A stretch of DNA of 52,344 nucleotides from CAZQIC01 sp964593555 (GTDB lineage: Bacteria > Bacteroidota > Bacteroidia > JAFLBG01): the NCBI GenBank assembly GCA_964593555.1, contig CAZQIC010000017.1, positions 1 to 52,344 on the forward strand, read 5' to 3'. Below the pieces are notes generated by a model, which was given only the letters and a program-made list of their open reading frames with translations, ran no database searches and was not told the origin of the DNA. Positions 10,101 to 18,340 of the stretch are shown here, in pieces (within the stretch, counting starts at the first letter, position 1; each line of letters begins with the position of its first letter). The position numbers and the translations under genes are program-made.

Positions 10101-10345
10101 TCAACGGAGTATTGTCCCGTATAATTAAATGTATATGAAACAACAGTATCTTCTCCATCGACAGTAGTGCCGTAGTCTGTGAAATGCCATTTTTGACATT
10201 GCCCACTGCTACCCGTTAATGTAAATGTTACAAGCTGTCCAAGACAAATGGTGTCCGGAGAATCTGAGATAATTGTTTGGGCTTTCGAAATTTGAATAGT
10301 TAGAAAGAGTGCAAAAAATAAAAGAGCAGTAATTCTTTTGATCAT
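7112..10345 (-). CDS. Giant secreted PKD-repeat protein with T9SS type A sorting domain (paralog)
   Basis: I place the start at the ATG at 10345 (MIKRITALLFFALF), which begins a clean signal peptide ending SKAQ. A longer in-frame extension to 10417 reads as non-signal sequence and covers the promoter. The mature part of the 1077 residues has about seven PKD-like repeats (HWDFGDGTTS, IYFGDGDSS, YWNFGDGGTSS, WYFGDGDSS, WDFGDGGTAD, YWNFDDGDTS; the first is degenerate, as FTDYGTTVDG). These lead into the same regulatory-like segment and type A sorting domain (VYPNPASDHLDIEI) as its neighbour at 3835-7008. The repeat region has diverged from the neighbour while the last third is almost the same, so only the displayed part differs. 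A surface adhesin or matrix role is inference. Confidence 0.9.
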   Translation of the reverse strand: MIKRITALLFFALFLTIQISKAQTIISDSPDTICLGQLVTFTLTGSSGQCQKWHFTDYGTTVDGEDTVVSYTFNYTGQYSVEVTDHSGGSTNCSNPIGGPYSKDIYVVDTAAAYVNVYPLSTCPNSPISFNMPYNLAGYHWDFGDGTTSTEQSPTHEFSLPVGTKTIQAIFFRPCGNDTVYRYIDITDTLKPITYSSDFYLYNSNDSVLCPNTPLQFYFNGAYNTDYSDFRIYFGDGDSSANQNVYHSYTDTGYFYPTVVVWNGCGNTDTIEFNNYYGIVAIHVTNGLAVSPSLYSGNLSVVYPNTYLECPFTSIKCTLNNSPFPIERYSYYWNFGDGGTSSQKDPAHSYAATGPYSPTLTVTNGCGNSSSGVFPIPIEIRDTLTPSLFGGDAYHSESAPICSGSSVNFYYNTSNHPQYTWKWYFGDGDSSTLANPVHVYTSALANETFNPFIRVFNGCGKYFDYTTMNPIFISSSLPISPTLPIYIYTSTLVNDTVCIDDPVVLYLDYPSGTPMTFDWDFGDGGTADSAISVTHYYALPGTYTVSVAVENLCGTRDTIYYPYPITVVNSGGPPPAAGSFYYDPAFSCDDTISFSTQFNFFKYYWNFDDGDTSTSAAPNHFYQSANIYYPMLMVENRCGQTSHQIPNQPYAQKYDTYAADAGDDVIKISGGASVILTGSVNSGYLSSCTWTYGWSPATGLDDPNSRRPVASPSVTTTYYLNPVLTGFACTNPGCVTGDSVTVIVQNSLGGMIYRNNYNDTVKAGRVFLIQYDPTNNVLMPTVGTATINANGSYSFGYVDQGDYYLLADASTSMYPDAALTYYGDTVDWSAAHVFSHMADSNSVNINVKEYTPPASGIGRIAGIVMEGQNYGKMMSAGQPVKGISVGLNKSPDGVVQMTTSDTTSGPNEGKFEFDNLAPGFYKLFANVTGVPLDLSFPTTTFTISVTDSTDLNVGIYVDSNLISLNANIYASVPSLKTDGQEILVSKVYPNPASDHLDIEIDNYTQNKTRGNEISFHFYDIRGKKIESLNPLELQRGHSVIRINTSGLMNGIYMLGIEQTDDEGRNFVNIVSKVVIVK
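7910..8012 (-). repeat. PKD-paralog cassette, near-identical block, copy 2
   Basis: This is the partner of 4633-4735, with 102 of 103 bases the same by eye, including third-codon positions. Confidence 0.9.
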
Positions 10346-10385
10346 GGTGGTGAAGTTATGAATGTTAGGGTGTTTTTTCCGAGTG

Positions 10386-10417
10386 CAAATATACTCAATA
10401 ATAGGCCTTGTGACCAA
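10386..10417 (-). promoter_or_regulatory. Bacteroidota-type promoter for the second PKD gene
   Basis: On the minus strand TTG (10417-10415) is followed after 21 bases by a perfect TATATTTG box (10393-10386). The predicted transcription start lies about 35 bases before the ATG at 10345. This placement supports the shorter start codon for the PKD gene. Confidence 0.65.
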
Positions 10418-10427
10418 TAATACCGGC

Positions 10428-11087
10428 TTATTCTGTTAACGCGTATTGAACAATATTGGCCCCCATTTGTAATGCTTTTTTGTGGGCTTCCGGAGAATCT
10501 TTATGTACATCGTAATCTTCCCATCCATCCCCCAAATCGCATTCTACGCTATAAAAACAAACTAATTTTCCCTCATAAATTAACCCATAGCCTTTCGGAG
10601 GATTGTTATCATGTTCGTGAATTTTTGGCAATCCGTTAGAGAAATCGTATTTCTGGTGATAAATGGGATGAGAAAAAGGCAGTTCAACAAAATCAAGCTC
10701 GGGAAAAACTTTTTTCATTTGTGGTCTTATAAACTTATCAAGACCATAGTTATCATCAATATGCAAAAAACCTCCGGCCAATAAATATTTTCTTAAGTTT
10801 TCAGTTTCCTGTGCCGAAAAAAGTATGTTGCCGTGCCCGGTAATGTGAATAAATGGATAATTAAAAATATCTGGACTTCCCACTTCAACAGTTGCCTGTT
10901 CAGGATTTATATTGGTTTTTAGATTGTCGTTACAAAATTTAATAAGATTGGGCAATGATGTTTCAAGATTTGCATACCAATCGCCGCCACCATTGTATTT
11001 AAGTAATGCTATTTGATAGGAATAGTCCTGAGTTGTAAACGAGAGAAACGAAACCGAGAAAACAAATAAAAGAAGTGTTTTTTTCAC
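10428..11087 (-). CDS. DUF4159 family exported protein
   Basis: The protein has 219 residues, with a signal peptide (about 1-19, ending SFTTQ) and one DUF4159 domain over nearly its whole length. Family hallmarks are YNGGGDWY near residue 30, HITGHGNI near 82-88, GGFLHIDDNYG near 104-114, and LPKIHEHD followed by DLGDGWEDYDVH. The fold resembles a class I glutamine-amidotransferase-like domain. Members are widespread in Bacteroidota, often near MoxR/DUF58 genes, and have no established biochemical activity. The start codon is GTG. It follows the M23 peptidase gene by 34 bases on the same strand, so the two are probably co-transcribed, suggesting an envelope-related role. Confidence 0.87.
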   Translation of the reverse strand: MKKTLLLFVFSVSFLSFTTQDYSYQIALLKYNGGGDWYANLETSLPNLIKFCNDNLKTNINPEQATVEVGSPDIFNYPFIHITGHGNILFSAQETENLRKYLLAGGFLHIDDNYGLDKFIRPQMKKVFPELDFVELPFSHPIYHQKYDFSNGLPKIHEHDNNPPKGYGLIYEGKLVCFYSVECDLGDGWEDYDVHKDSPEAHKKALQMGANIVQYALTE

Positions 11088-11121
11088 AAATTAAAGATAC
11101 AAAATTCAGGTAAGGAAATTG

Positions 11122-12075
11122 TTAAGCGCACTTTATTTTCATCCCTACGCGGAGTGTGGCAGACATGCGGATGTTATTTATTTTGCAAAGCTTTTGAGGA
11201 GTTGTTCCATGTCGTTTTGCGATGGCGTATAACGTATCGCCTTTACGAACAGTGTAGTATTTTGATTTTGCCGATTTTGTATTTGTTTTTTTTGCTTCTA
11301 TTTTTGCGGAAAATTCAAAACTTTTGGAGTCAATGACCAGCGTGTTACTTAATAACTGGTTTTTTTCAAATGAAATAAGATCATTGGGGTTTATGGGAAG
11401 GCCTTTGTACCTTACTTCAAAATGCAAATGACTTCCGTACGAATGGCCCGTGTTTCCGCCCAATCCTATCAGTTGTCCAGGCTCTACATATTGGTTAGCG
11501 CTCACTTTTAACTTTGAAAGATGCGCGTAAAAAGTTTCTAACCCATTGCTGTGCCTGATAATCACAACATTTCCGAAAGTTTTGTTTCTCTTGGCAATCC
11601 TCACCATTCCTCCGAATGCGGCAACAACAGAGTCGCCTGTTTCAAGGTTTATATCAACTCCATAATGTGGTCTTCCCTTTCTTGCACCAAAATTAGAACT
11701 TATTTCGCCGCAAAAGGGCGGTACATAACCACAATTGTATTCATCAACCAGGTTGATAACAGACGTGTCTTTCAAGGAGCCCTGTCCAAATTCATAAGGA
11801 TGAATAGTTAGCGTGTCCCATTGACAGTAAAGTTCAAAAGCCGGAAACATTAAGGTTGAATCGTATTCCGATAACAAATGCTGTACCTGGTTAAGGACGG
11901 AAACAGTATCGGAATTATTGGTTTTTATTCCGCGTGAAAATGCCGCATTACTCACGAGCAACACGTAAAAAAGCAGGATATATACAATACGCCTTATCAC
12001 GGAGGTTGCAAATATGAAAAAAAAAGATGAGAAACGAACTTTTTTAACAAATGTTAACACCTTTTTTGTTAACAT
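11122..12075 (-). CDS. M23 family metallopeptidase with C-terminal LysM domain
   Basis: This is a cell-wall endopeptidase-type protein of 317 residues. An N-terminal hydrophobic segment (about 27-47) acts as a signal peptide or anchor. The M23 domain spans about 115-235, with zinc ligands visible in HYGVD (near 137) and HLHFE (near 217), and the family motif GGNTGHSYGSHLHF. A LysM domain (about 272-316, YYTVRKGDTLYAIAKRHG) should bind peptidoglycan. All expected metal ligands are present, so it is probably active on peptide cross-bridges rather than a degenerate activator. I keep the ATG at 12075; a GTG nearer the hydrophobic segment (about residue 26) is an alternative start. It is divergent from the M61 gene across a 143-base spacer. 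Confidence 0.9.
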   Translation of the reverse strand: MLTKKVLTFVKKVRFSSFFFIFATSVIRRIVYILLFYVLLVSNAAFSRGIKTNNSDTVSVLNQVQHLLSEYDSTLMFPAFELYCQWDTLTIHPYEFGQGSLKDTSVINLVDEYNCGYVPPFCGEISSNFGARKGRPHYGVDINLETGDSVVAAFGGMVRIAKRNKTFGNVVIIRHSNGLETFYAHLSKLKVSANQYVEPGQLIGLGGNTGHSYGSHLHFEVRYKGLPINPNDLISFEKNQLLSNTLVIDSKSFEFSAKIEAKKTNTKSAKSKYYTVRKGDTLYAIAKRHGTTPQKLCKINNIRMSATLRVGMKIKCA

Positions 12076-12218
12076 GCGTTTCTTAATAATGTTGTTGATT
12101 TATCAGGTAAACACCATAAAACATTTTATGCCCCTTTCAAATATGCATTTCACCGCCTGTCAACATTCTGCAAATCGTCTTTTAAATAGAATTATATTTA
12201 CAGCCGATATCCCCGTAT

Positions 12219-14054
12219 ATGGCGCGAATTTATTCCTTCGTTGGTTTTTTTATTCTTACGCAGTCATTCGTTTTCAGTAATAACGATACTTGTAAGTTTT
12301 TTATTGACCTCAATAAATTTCAGGATCAAAAGCTGGAGGTTGTATTTTCTCTGCCCGAAATTAAATCGGACACCATCGTGTATCGCCTTCCTACAACAGT
12401 TCCAGGCACATACGAGATACTTAATTTCGGACGTTTCGTTTCGGAATTTAAGGCAATAAACAAAGATGGAAGTTTATTCAAAGTTGATTCTATTGACGTA
12501 AATAGCTGGAGGATAAGTAATGCAAAAAGGCTGGATAAAATAGTTTACATGGTTGAGGATACCTGGCATTCAAAAAAACAAGGCGTCATCTTTGAACCGG
12601 CCGGAACAAATATTGAACCTCAGAAAAACATTGTATTAAATACTTTCGGGTTCGTTGGATATATTGATGGATTAAAATCTTTGCCCATAGCGCTTAGTGT
12701 TAATCACTCTAAATTTTTTTTCGGATCAACGGCAATGACAGACTTAAACGCAAGCGATACGAGTGATGTCTTTATTACTCCCGACTATATTCGCTTGGCC
12801 GATTCACCAATTATGTATTGCGAACCCGACACCAGCATTCTTCATATTGGAAGTGCCGAGGTATTGGTTTCGGTTTATTCTCAAAATAAAAAAGTCTCAT
12901 CGCATTTTATTTCAGAAAAAATTGAAGAGATATTAAACGCGCAAAAAAATTACCTTGGCGGTGAGCTGCCAATTAAAAAGTACGCGTTCATTATTTATCT
13001 TTTTGCAGGCAACAGCAATTCGGGAAGCACAGGAGCGTTGGAACATTCTTATTCTTCATTCTATTACCTGGAAGAAATATCGCCCGATGATATTGTGCAG
13101 AATATAAGAGATGTTGCAGCGCATGAATTTTTTCACATTGTTACGCCACTGGGAATTCACAGTCGTGAGATCGGTAATTTTGATTATGCAAATCCGCAAA
13201 TGTCAGAGCACTTATGGTTGTACGAAGGTGTTACAGAATATTTTGCAGGGAATGTCCAGGTTCGAAATAAAATAATATCAAATGAAAAATACCTTAATAT
13301 AATAAAAGGGAAACTGGAAAATGCAGAAAGATATAACGATACACTTCCCTTTACAACAATGAGTAAGTTTTGCCTGGATAAATATAAAGATGAATATGCC
13401 AATGTGTATGAAAAAGGAGCACTTATAGGAATGTGCCTGGATGTAAAATTATTATCCTGTACCAATGGAAAATATGCATTGAACCAATTAATGATGGATC
13501 TTTTTAAAAAGTATGGGCCTGATAAATCTTTTAGTGATGATGAGTTGATTGATACAATAGTAAAAATGACCTGCCCATCATTGAAGGATTTTTTTGAGAA
13601 ATATATCAATGGCCCGCAGCCTTTGCCAATAGAAGAGGTGTTGGCGGAGGTTGGTATTAATTACGAGCCTCGGAAAAAAGTGTTTGTTACAAAGGTTTTA
13701 GGCGGGGCCCAGTTGGGTTTTGATCCGGATAAAGAAAAGTTTTTTATTTATGAGCTTACCAGTTCTGCAAAAAAAATAGGATTTAAAGTGAATGATGAAT
13801 TAGTTTTAATAAATAAAACGCCGCCATTGTTAAGTAATGTTTCGGCACTAATTAAAAATGAAAGAGATTTGAGTATTCCGTCAATTGATATCAATGTTGT
13901 CATATTTCGGAAAAATATCTTTGGCAAAAAAAAAGAAAGGATGTTGTCATACAGTGCAACAGGTGAAATACAGGAGCAAAAGTTTTTGTCGCTCAATAAT
14001 AATTGTTCGGATGCACAAATGCGGTTACGAAATGCTTGGCTGGGAAAAAACTAA
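12219..14054 (+). CDS. M61 family (glycyl aminopeptidase-like) metallopeptidase
   Basis: This 611-residue protein has a short signal peptide (about 1-20, ending FVFS). An N-terminal M61 beta domain includes a YRLPTTVPGTYEI segment typical of the family. The gluzincin catalytic core has HEFFH at about 302-306 and the third zinc ligand within LYEGVTEYFAG near 336. The preceding STGALEHS segment is the family's substrate-side motif. The C-terminal about 100 residues resemble a degraded PDZ domain, the usual partner of M61 catalytic domains. Known members are aminopeptidases with a preference for N-terminal Gly or Ala. The histidine kinase gene follows after 11 bases, so an operon with the LytS/LytTR pair is likely. 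Confidence 0.9.
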   Translation: MARIYSFVGFFILTQSFVFSNNDTCKFFIDLNKFQDQKLEVVFSLPEIKSDTIVYRLPTTVPGTYEILNFGRFVSEFKAINKDGSLFKVDSIDVNSWRISNAKRLDKIVYMVEDTWHSKKQGVIFEPAGTNIEPQKNIVLNTFGFVGYIDGLKSLPIALSVNHSKFFFGSTAMTDLNASDTSDVFITPDYIRLADSPIMYCEPDTSILHIGSAEVLVSVYSQNKKVSSHFISEKIEEILNAQKNYLGGELPIKKYAFIIYLFAGNSNSGSTGALEHSYSSFYYLEEISPDDIVQNIRDVAAHEFFHIVTPLGIHSREIGNFDYANPQMSEHLWLYEGVTEYFAGNVQVRNKIISNEKYLNIIKGKLENAERYNDTLPFTTMSKFCLDKYKDEYANVYEKGALIGMCLDVKLLSCTNGKYALNQLMMDLFKKYGPDKSFSDDELIDTIVKMTCPSLKDFFEKYINGPQPLPIEEVLAEVGINYEPRKKVFVTKVLGGAQLGFDPDKEKFFIYELTSSAKKIGFKVNDELVLINKTPPLLSNVSALIKNERDLSIPSIDINVVIFRKNIFGKKKERMLSYSATGEIQEQKFLSLNNNCSDAQMRLRNAWLGKN

Positions 14055-14065
14055 TTCGACAATGA

Positions 14066-15109
14066 ATGAATAAGCGTCGCTTATATTGGATATTTCAGGT
14101 TACAGGCTGGACAATATTTGTGCTGTTAAATGGATTTTTATTTCAGCTGCAGGGTACACTCACTACGAAAATTGTTTGGAGTTTAATTTCTTTTATGATC
14201 CTGGGGATTTTTACTACGCACGCCTATAGGTGGCTTATTGTAAAACAGGAATGGCTTTCTCTTAAAACAATTCGTATCATTCCACGGGTGTTGCTTGCTG
14301 CGCTCATCCTTTCGTTTGTTTTGCACTACTCCCATTTGTTGATGGAGTACTTGCTTGGGGTAATACCTCAGAATGAAGAAGGCGCATTTAAAATAGAAAA
14401 TGCTTTTGCCGATCTGATAAATATCGCTTTTATATTTATTTTCTGGTCATTGATATACTTCTTGTTTCATTACATTCAAAATTACCGCCGTGTTGAAATT
14501 GAAAATTTAAAATGGCAGGCATCAATAAATGAGATAGAATTGAATAAATTAAAATCACAGCTTAATCCTCATTTCATTTTTAATGCCATGAATAGTATAA
14601 GGGCATTGATCGATGAAAATCCTGAAAAGGCAAAAAATGCTGTAACACATCTCTCGACCATTTTGAGAAACACATTGCAGATGGGAAAGAAAAAACTAAT
14701 TTCTTTCAATGAAGAGTTGTCAGTTGTAAAAGATTACATCGATCTGGAGTCGGTACGTTATGAAGAAAGGCTAAAGGTGAAAATGGAAATTGATCCAGGT
14801 TGTAATGCGTTTAGCGTTCCTCCATTAATGATTCAAACGTTGGTGGAAAATGCAATCAAACATGGTATATCTAAACTTACGAATGGAGGAAGCTTGGAAC
14901 TTCTGGCATGGGTGGCAGGATCGGAATTATTTGTTACAATTAAAAATGATGGTACGTTAGAAGAAAAAGATGATGATGTAAAAGGCTTTGGATTAAAAAA
15001 CACGCGCCAGAGACTGGAGTTATTATATGGAGATAAGGCCGATTTTCAAATCAGTAATTCAAATGGTTTTGTAATCAGTGAGTTGAGAATTCCCAAATCA
15101 GTTCTGTAA
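14066..15109 (+). CDS. LytS/YehU-type sensor histidine kinase
   Basis: The protein has 347 residues. Four transmembrane helices fill about 1-145 without an obvious extracellular sensing domain. They are followed by a short coiled linker and the His_kinase (PF06580) domain with LKSQLNPHFIFNAMNSI, where His169 is the predicted phospho-acceptor. An ATPase domain follows with the N-box LVENAIKHGI (near 258-267) and a G-box GFGLKNTRQRLELLYG. This architecture partners LytTR regulators; the gene for one begins 11 bases downstream. The stimulus is not apparent. The upstream M61 peptidase gene is close enough for co-transcription. Confidence 0.93.
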   Translation: MNKRRLYWIFQVTGWTIFVLLNGFLFQLQGTLTTKIVWSLISFMILGIFTTHAYRWLIVKQEWLSLKTIRIIPRVLLAALILSFVLHYSHLLMEYLLGVIPQNEEGAFKIENAFADLINIAFIFIFWSLIYFLFHYIQNYRRVEIENLKWQASINEIELNKLKSQLNPHFIFNAMNSIRALIDENPEKAKNAVTHLSTILRNTLQMGKKKLISFNEELSVVKDYIDLESVRYEERLKVKMEIDPGCNAFSVPPLMIQTLVENAIKHGISKLTNGGSLELLAWVAGSELFVTIKNDGTLEEKDDDVKGFGLKNTRQRLELLYGDKADFQISNSNGFVISELRIPKSVL

Positions 15110-15120
15110 ATTTGTATTTA

Positions 15121-15846
15121 ATGAAGGCACTAATAATTGATGATGAACGTTTAGCCCGCCAGGAGCTGCGTTCGCTTTTAAAGGATCATAAAGAAATAGA
15201 AATTGTTGATGAATGCGCCAATGCACAGGAGGCGCTTGCTGCGATTGAAAAACATGCTCCGGACTTATTGTTTCTTGATATACAAATGCCTGGTAAAAGC
15301 GGATTTGAATTGTTGAAAGAAATTGAGAAGCTGCCGCAGGTAATTTTTATTACGGCCTATGATGATTATGCCATAAAAGCATTTGAAGTAAATGCGCTCG
15401 ACTATTTATTAAAGCCGGTGCAGCCAAATCGTCTGGCAGATGCAATTGATAAAGCTCTAAAAGCTGAAACGGTTTATACTGTTCCTGAAAATAGTTCTAC
15501 TGCGATGATCGCTGATGACGACCAGGTGTTTGTAAAGGATGGGGAAAAATGTTGGTTTGTAAAACTTTCTGAAATAAGATTGTTTGAATCGGAAGGAAAT
15601 TATGCGCGCGTGTATTTTAAAAATAACCGTCCGCTTATTTTGCGTTCGCTCAATAGTCTTGACGAGCGTTTGAATCCCAAAACATTTTATCGTGCCAATC
15701 GCAAACATATTATCAATCTTAAATGGGTTGATACTATCGAGAACTGGTTTAGCGGCGGATTAAAAGTTAAATTGAAAGAGGGTGGGGAAGAGATAGAAAT
15801 TTCGCGCAGACAAGCAGCAAGATTAAAAGAGATGATGAGTTTATGA
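15121..15846 (+). CDS. LytTR-family response regulator
   Basis: The protein has 241 residues. The receiver domain spans about 1-120, with acidic DDE at 8-10, phospho-acceptor Asp53 in LFLDIQMPGKSG, Thr in ITAYDDYA and Lys in YLLKPVQP. The LytTR DNA-binding domain spans about 135-240, with the typical EGNYARVYF and FYRANRKHIINL segments. I use the ATG at 15121; a TTG nine bases upstream is less likely. It should be phosphorylated by the kinase encoded immediately upstream. Targets are unknown; LytTR regulators often bind paired direct repeats, and I could not identify such a pair in this window. Confidence 0.94.
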   Translation: MKALIIDDERLARQELRSLLKDHKEIEIVDECANAQEALAAIEKHAPDLLFLDIQMPGKSGFELLKEIEKLPQVIFITAYDDYAIKAFEVNALDYLLKPVQPNRLADAIDKALKAETVYTVPENSSTAMIADDDQVFVKDGEKCWFVKLSEIRLFESEGNYARVYFKNNRPLILRSLNSLDERLNPKTFYRANRKHIINLKWVDTIENWFSGGLKVKLKEGGEEIEISRRQAARLKEMMSL

Positions 15847-15881
15847 AAGAAAAGTTCCATGATTTCATGGAACTTTTCTTT
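15846..15881. terminator. Bidirectional terminator between convergent genes
   Basis: A 16-base-pair perfect stem (15846-15861 with 15866-15881, AAAGAAAAGTTCCATG and its complement) has a 4-base loop and A/T-rich flanks. It lies between the LytTR gene (plus) and the 15897-18107 gene (minus) and can serve both. Confidence 0.9.
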
Positions 15882-15896
15882 TGTGCAATCCCAATT

Positions 15897-18107
15897 CTAT
15901 TTTGCAATGATCAGTTTTTTACTCGAAGAGTTGTTCTCTCCTTCTATGATCAAATAATATACCCCTGCAGGATAATCGTTAACGTAAATGGTTACGGTTT
16001 CCATTGCTGATAAACCTCCCTCAAGTTCCGCGACAAAGGCTCCAAGCGCATTGTACAGTTTTATGTTTTTTATATTTTCCTCCGAAGTATTTACCATATT
16101 GAGAACATCAGAGGAAGGGTTAGGATAAATATTTACAAGATCCGCGCCGTTTCCTCCTAACATCTTTTGAGAATCAATCTCGGTTTCATCTTCTTCGTCA
16201 TTAAAATAATATTCGTCTTCACCGTATTTGCAGGTGTTTAGGTATACGGTGTCAGATATTGTACATCCGGTTTTGGTGGTTGTTTTTACCCAATACATTC
16301 CTGGTGATAAAACTTTGATTGATGGAGTTTTTGCGCCGGTTGACCATAAGTACGATACCGAATTTTTACATTTTCCATTTAATGATATGCCATTGTTATT
16401 GCATATACCCCTGTCCGATCCTAAATCCGGATATGGATTGATTGTGAGCCAACTTTGGGCAGCGAGGAATTTTTCTTTTAAAGTATCTCCTGAAGAAGAA
16501 ACAACATACCCCCAACTATTAAACAATTTCATTTTGGCTATTCTCATGTCCTCTGTTGTATCCTGGTGCCATAGAGTTATCATTTTTTCTGTTCCGGGTA
16601 ATAAAAAATCAGATAAGTAATGTGGTCCTGAAACATCATTGTATTCTTTATTGATCGCGTACATTCCGGCCAATGTCTGAAGAAAATCGCAACCCCATCT
16701 TTCGGTGAGTCCTTTAACATTAGGTGCTTTTGCTTTCATCATTTGCAGCCACACATATCCATCCCAGGCGGGCATTTTACCTCTGAATTGATCAAGCTCA
16801 ATAACTTTTGCGCCGGTTTTAATAGCGAGGTCAAATTCAGTATTCCACCACGCAATATGTTTGGGGTTTTGTGAGTTAAATATTTCGTAATAGCTAGTGT
16901 CCCAATCATACATTACCGTACCGGCGCGGCCCCAACACAAGCCAAATTCGCGGGTTGCCGATGGAATTAGTCTTAATGAATCAGGGGCGTCTCCCATTTT
17001 GTGTCCATAAGAGTGGGGGAACTTTTTCTTGTCTCCTTCCATCCAATGAGAAAAAGACTTTGGAGGGTAATTAAGCTGGGTATTGTGCCAATGAGTACCT
17101 GTAGGTCTTACCAGGATTATTCTTTTGTAATTTAAGTCATCACATATTTTTATCATTTTGTGTGCTAAAGGACCATAGCCAAAAGAATCAGGTCGCAATT
17201 TAAATTTTGGATTTATGGTGGCATTTGAAAATCCATAGGGATTAGTTTTGCTGCAGAATTCATCGTAACTAAAGGCCACATCAATAACGGGCCGTCTGTC
17301 GGTTTTGTATTGTACTGCTCCATATTTGTTTCTGAAATAGTCCTTGTACGGCTGCAATCCGCCTTGCCAACTCTCACATGGATTTGCATTGGTAATTACA
17401 CGTAAACACAAAGTATAAGTTCTTGTTTCGCCCGGAGCAAGGTCGCTGTTTACTGAGTATTTTGCTGGGTCGGTTTCGTATTGGTCGTATTTATCCTGTA
17501 AACAGGCATTCAATTTAAAAACCGCTGTCCAATTTTTGCCGCCGCCATTGTATTTTTTATTGCTAAAGCTCTGGAGCATTTGATATGTGTTGTGCTTATA
17601 ATCAAGTATAGGATAAAGCATACTTATGCAAATGGTGTACTTGCCTCCATTTATAGTCATTACCGGAGAAAATAAATTTCTTGGATAGTATGCACGATAA
17701 GCAGTATATGTTTTTGTATTATTATGATGGTTGTACTCAAGCTCTTCACCTTCATTCTCAAAAGATCTTGCTTTTACAATGCTATCAAAACGAATTCCGC
17801 CTATCTCAATATTTCCTAATGTAACAGTTTCGTTTGTATTATTAGTAAACGTATATGTTAGGTTACATCCGTTTGCTACTGTTTGTGTTTTAATAGAGGG
17901 AAATCCAACGTAAGAGCTTTTGTAATGTTCCTCTATCGAGAATTTTTCCCAAAGCGGTTGACCACTTGGAGAAATAATGGTGTCGTTGTTAGCTGTATTA
18001 ATAACAGTAAGCATGTTATTACTAACCGCCACTTTTACATTGGCAGTTTGAGCAACACCAAAATAACTAATCATGGAAAAAAGAATCACACATAGTTTTC
18101 GTTTCAT
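15897..18107 (-). CDS. Large secreted protein of unknown function, T9SS type A sorted, possibly enzymatic
   Basis: The 736 residues open with a signal peptide (about 1-19, ending FGVAQ). A beta-rich N-terminal domain (about 20-260) is followed by a region (about 270-560) with the alternating beta/alpha texture and acidic/aromatic motifs of a TIM barrel, for example RIILVRPTGTHWH, GTVMYDWDTSYYE, KVIELDQFRGKMPAWDGYVW and LTERWGCDFLQT. Then comes an Ig-like segment (YLWSTGAKTPSI, CTISDTVYL) and a type A sorting domain (IYPNPSSDVL to the C-terminus). The two-part layout recalls glycoside hydrolases of the GH31/GH36 kind, with candidate catalytic acids in YDWD and ELDQ. I do not recognise the family, so enzymatic activity is inference. 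A cell-surface or released location follows from the sorting domain. Confidence 0.8.
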   Translation of the reverse strand: MKRKLCVILFSMISYFGVAQTANVKVAVSNNMLTVINTANNDTIISPSGQPLWEKFSIEEHYKSSYVGFPSIKTQTVANGCNLTYTFTNNTNETVTLGNIEIGGIRFDSIVKARSFENEGEELEYNHHNNTKTYTAYRAYYPRNLFSPVMTINGGKYTICISMLYPILDYKHNTYQMLQSFSNKKYNGGGKNWTAVFKLNACLQDKYDQYETDPAKYSVNSDLAPGETRTYTLCLRVITNANPCESWQGGLQPYKDYFRNKYGAVQYKTDRRPVIDVAFSYDEFCSKTNPYGFSNATINPKFKLRPDSFGYGPLAHKMIKICDDLNYKRIILVRPTGTHWHNTQLNYPPKSFSHWMEGDKKKFPHSYGHKMGDAPDSLRLIPSATREFGLCWGRAGTVMYDWDTSYYEIFNSQNPKHIAWWNTEFDLAIKTGAKVIELDQFRGKMPAWDGYVWLQMMKAKAPNVKGLTERWGCDFLQTLAGMYAINKEYNDVSGPHYLSDFLLPGTEKMITLWHQDTTEDMRIAKMKLFNSWGYVVSSSGDTLKEKFLAAQSWLTINPYPDLGSDRGICNNNGISLNGKCKNSVSYLWSTGAKTPSIKVLSPGMYWVKTTTKTGCTISDTVYLNTCKYGEDEYYFNDEEDETEIDSQKMLGGNGADLVNIYPNPSSDVLNMVNTSEENIKNIKLYNALGAFVAELEGGLSAMETVTIYVNDYPAGVYYLIIEGENNSSSKKLIIAK

Positions 18108-18340
18108 AGGGCTTATTTTTTGTCTTTTGATAAATCTATCTACGAAGGTTAAAAATGCCTATTTCAGATATTTTTTTTATAAGAAAGAGAAATGCGTAAA
18201 AAGTATTATAAAAAGCCATTTTAATTAGTATTTTGATGTTTTATTTTAAGGAAGGGATGTTCGAAATTTTAGACATTATTTAGTGCACTAGTTCACATAT
18301 TCAGTTTTTTAATAGGTATTAATAGTCGTAACTTTAAAGT

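Noticed and set aside
10346..10417. N-terminal extension of the second PKD protein to 10417
   Set aside because: It would place residues before a clean signal peptide and overlap the promoter boxes at 10386-10417.
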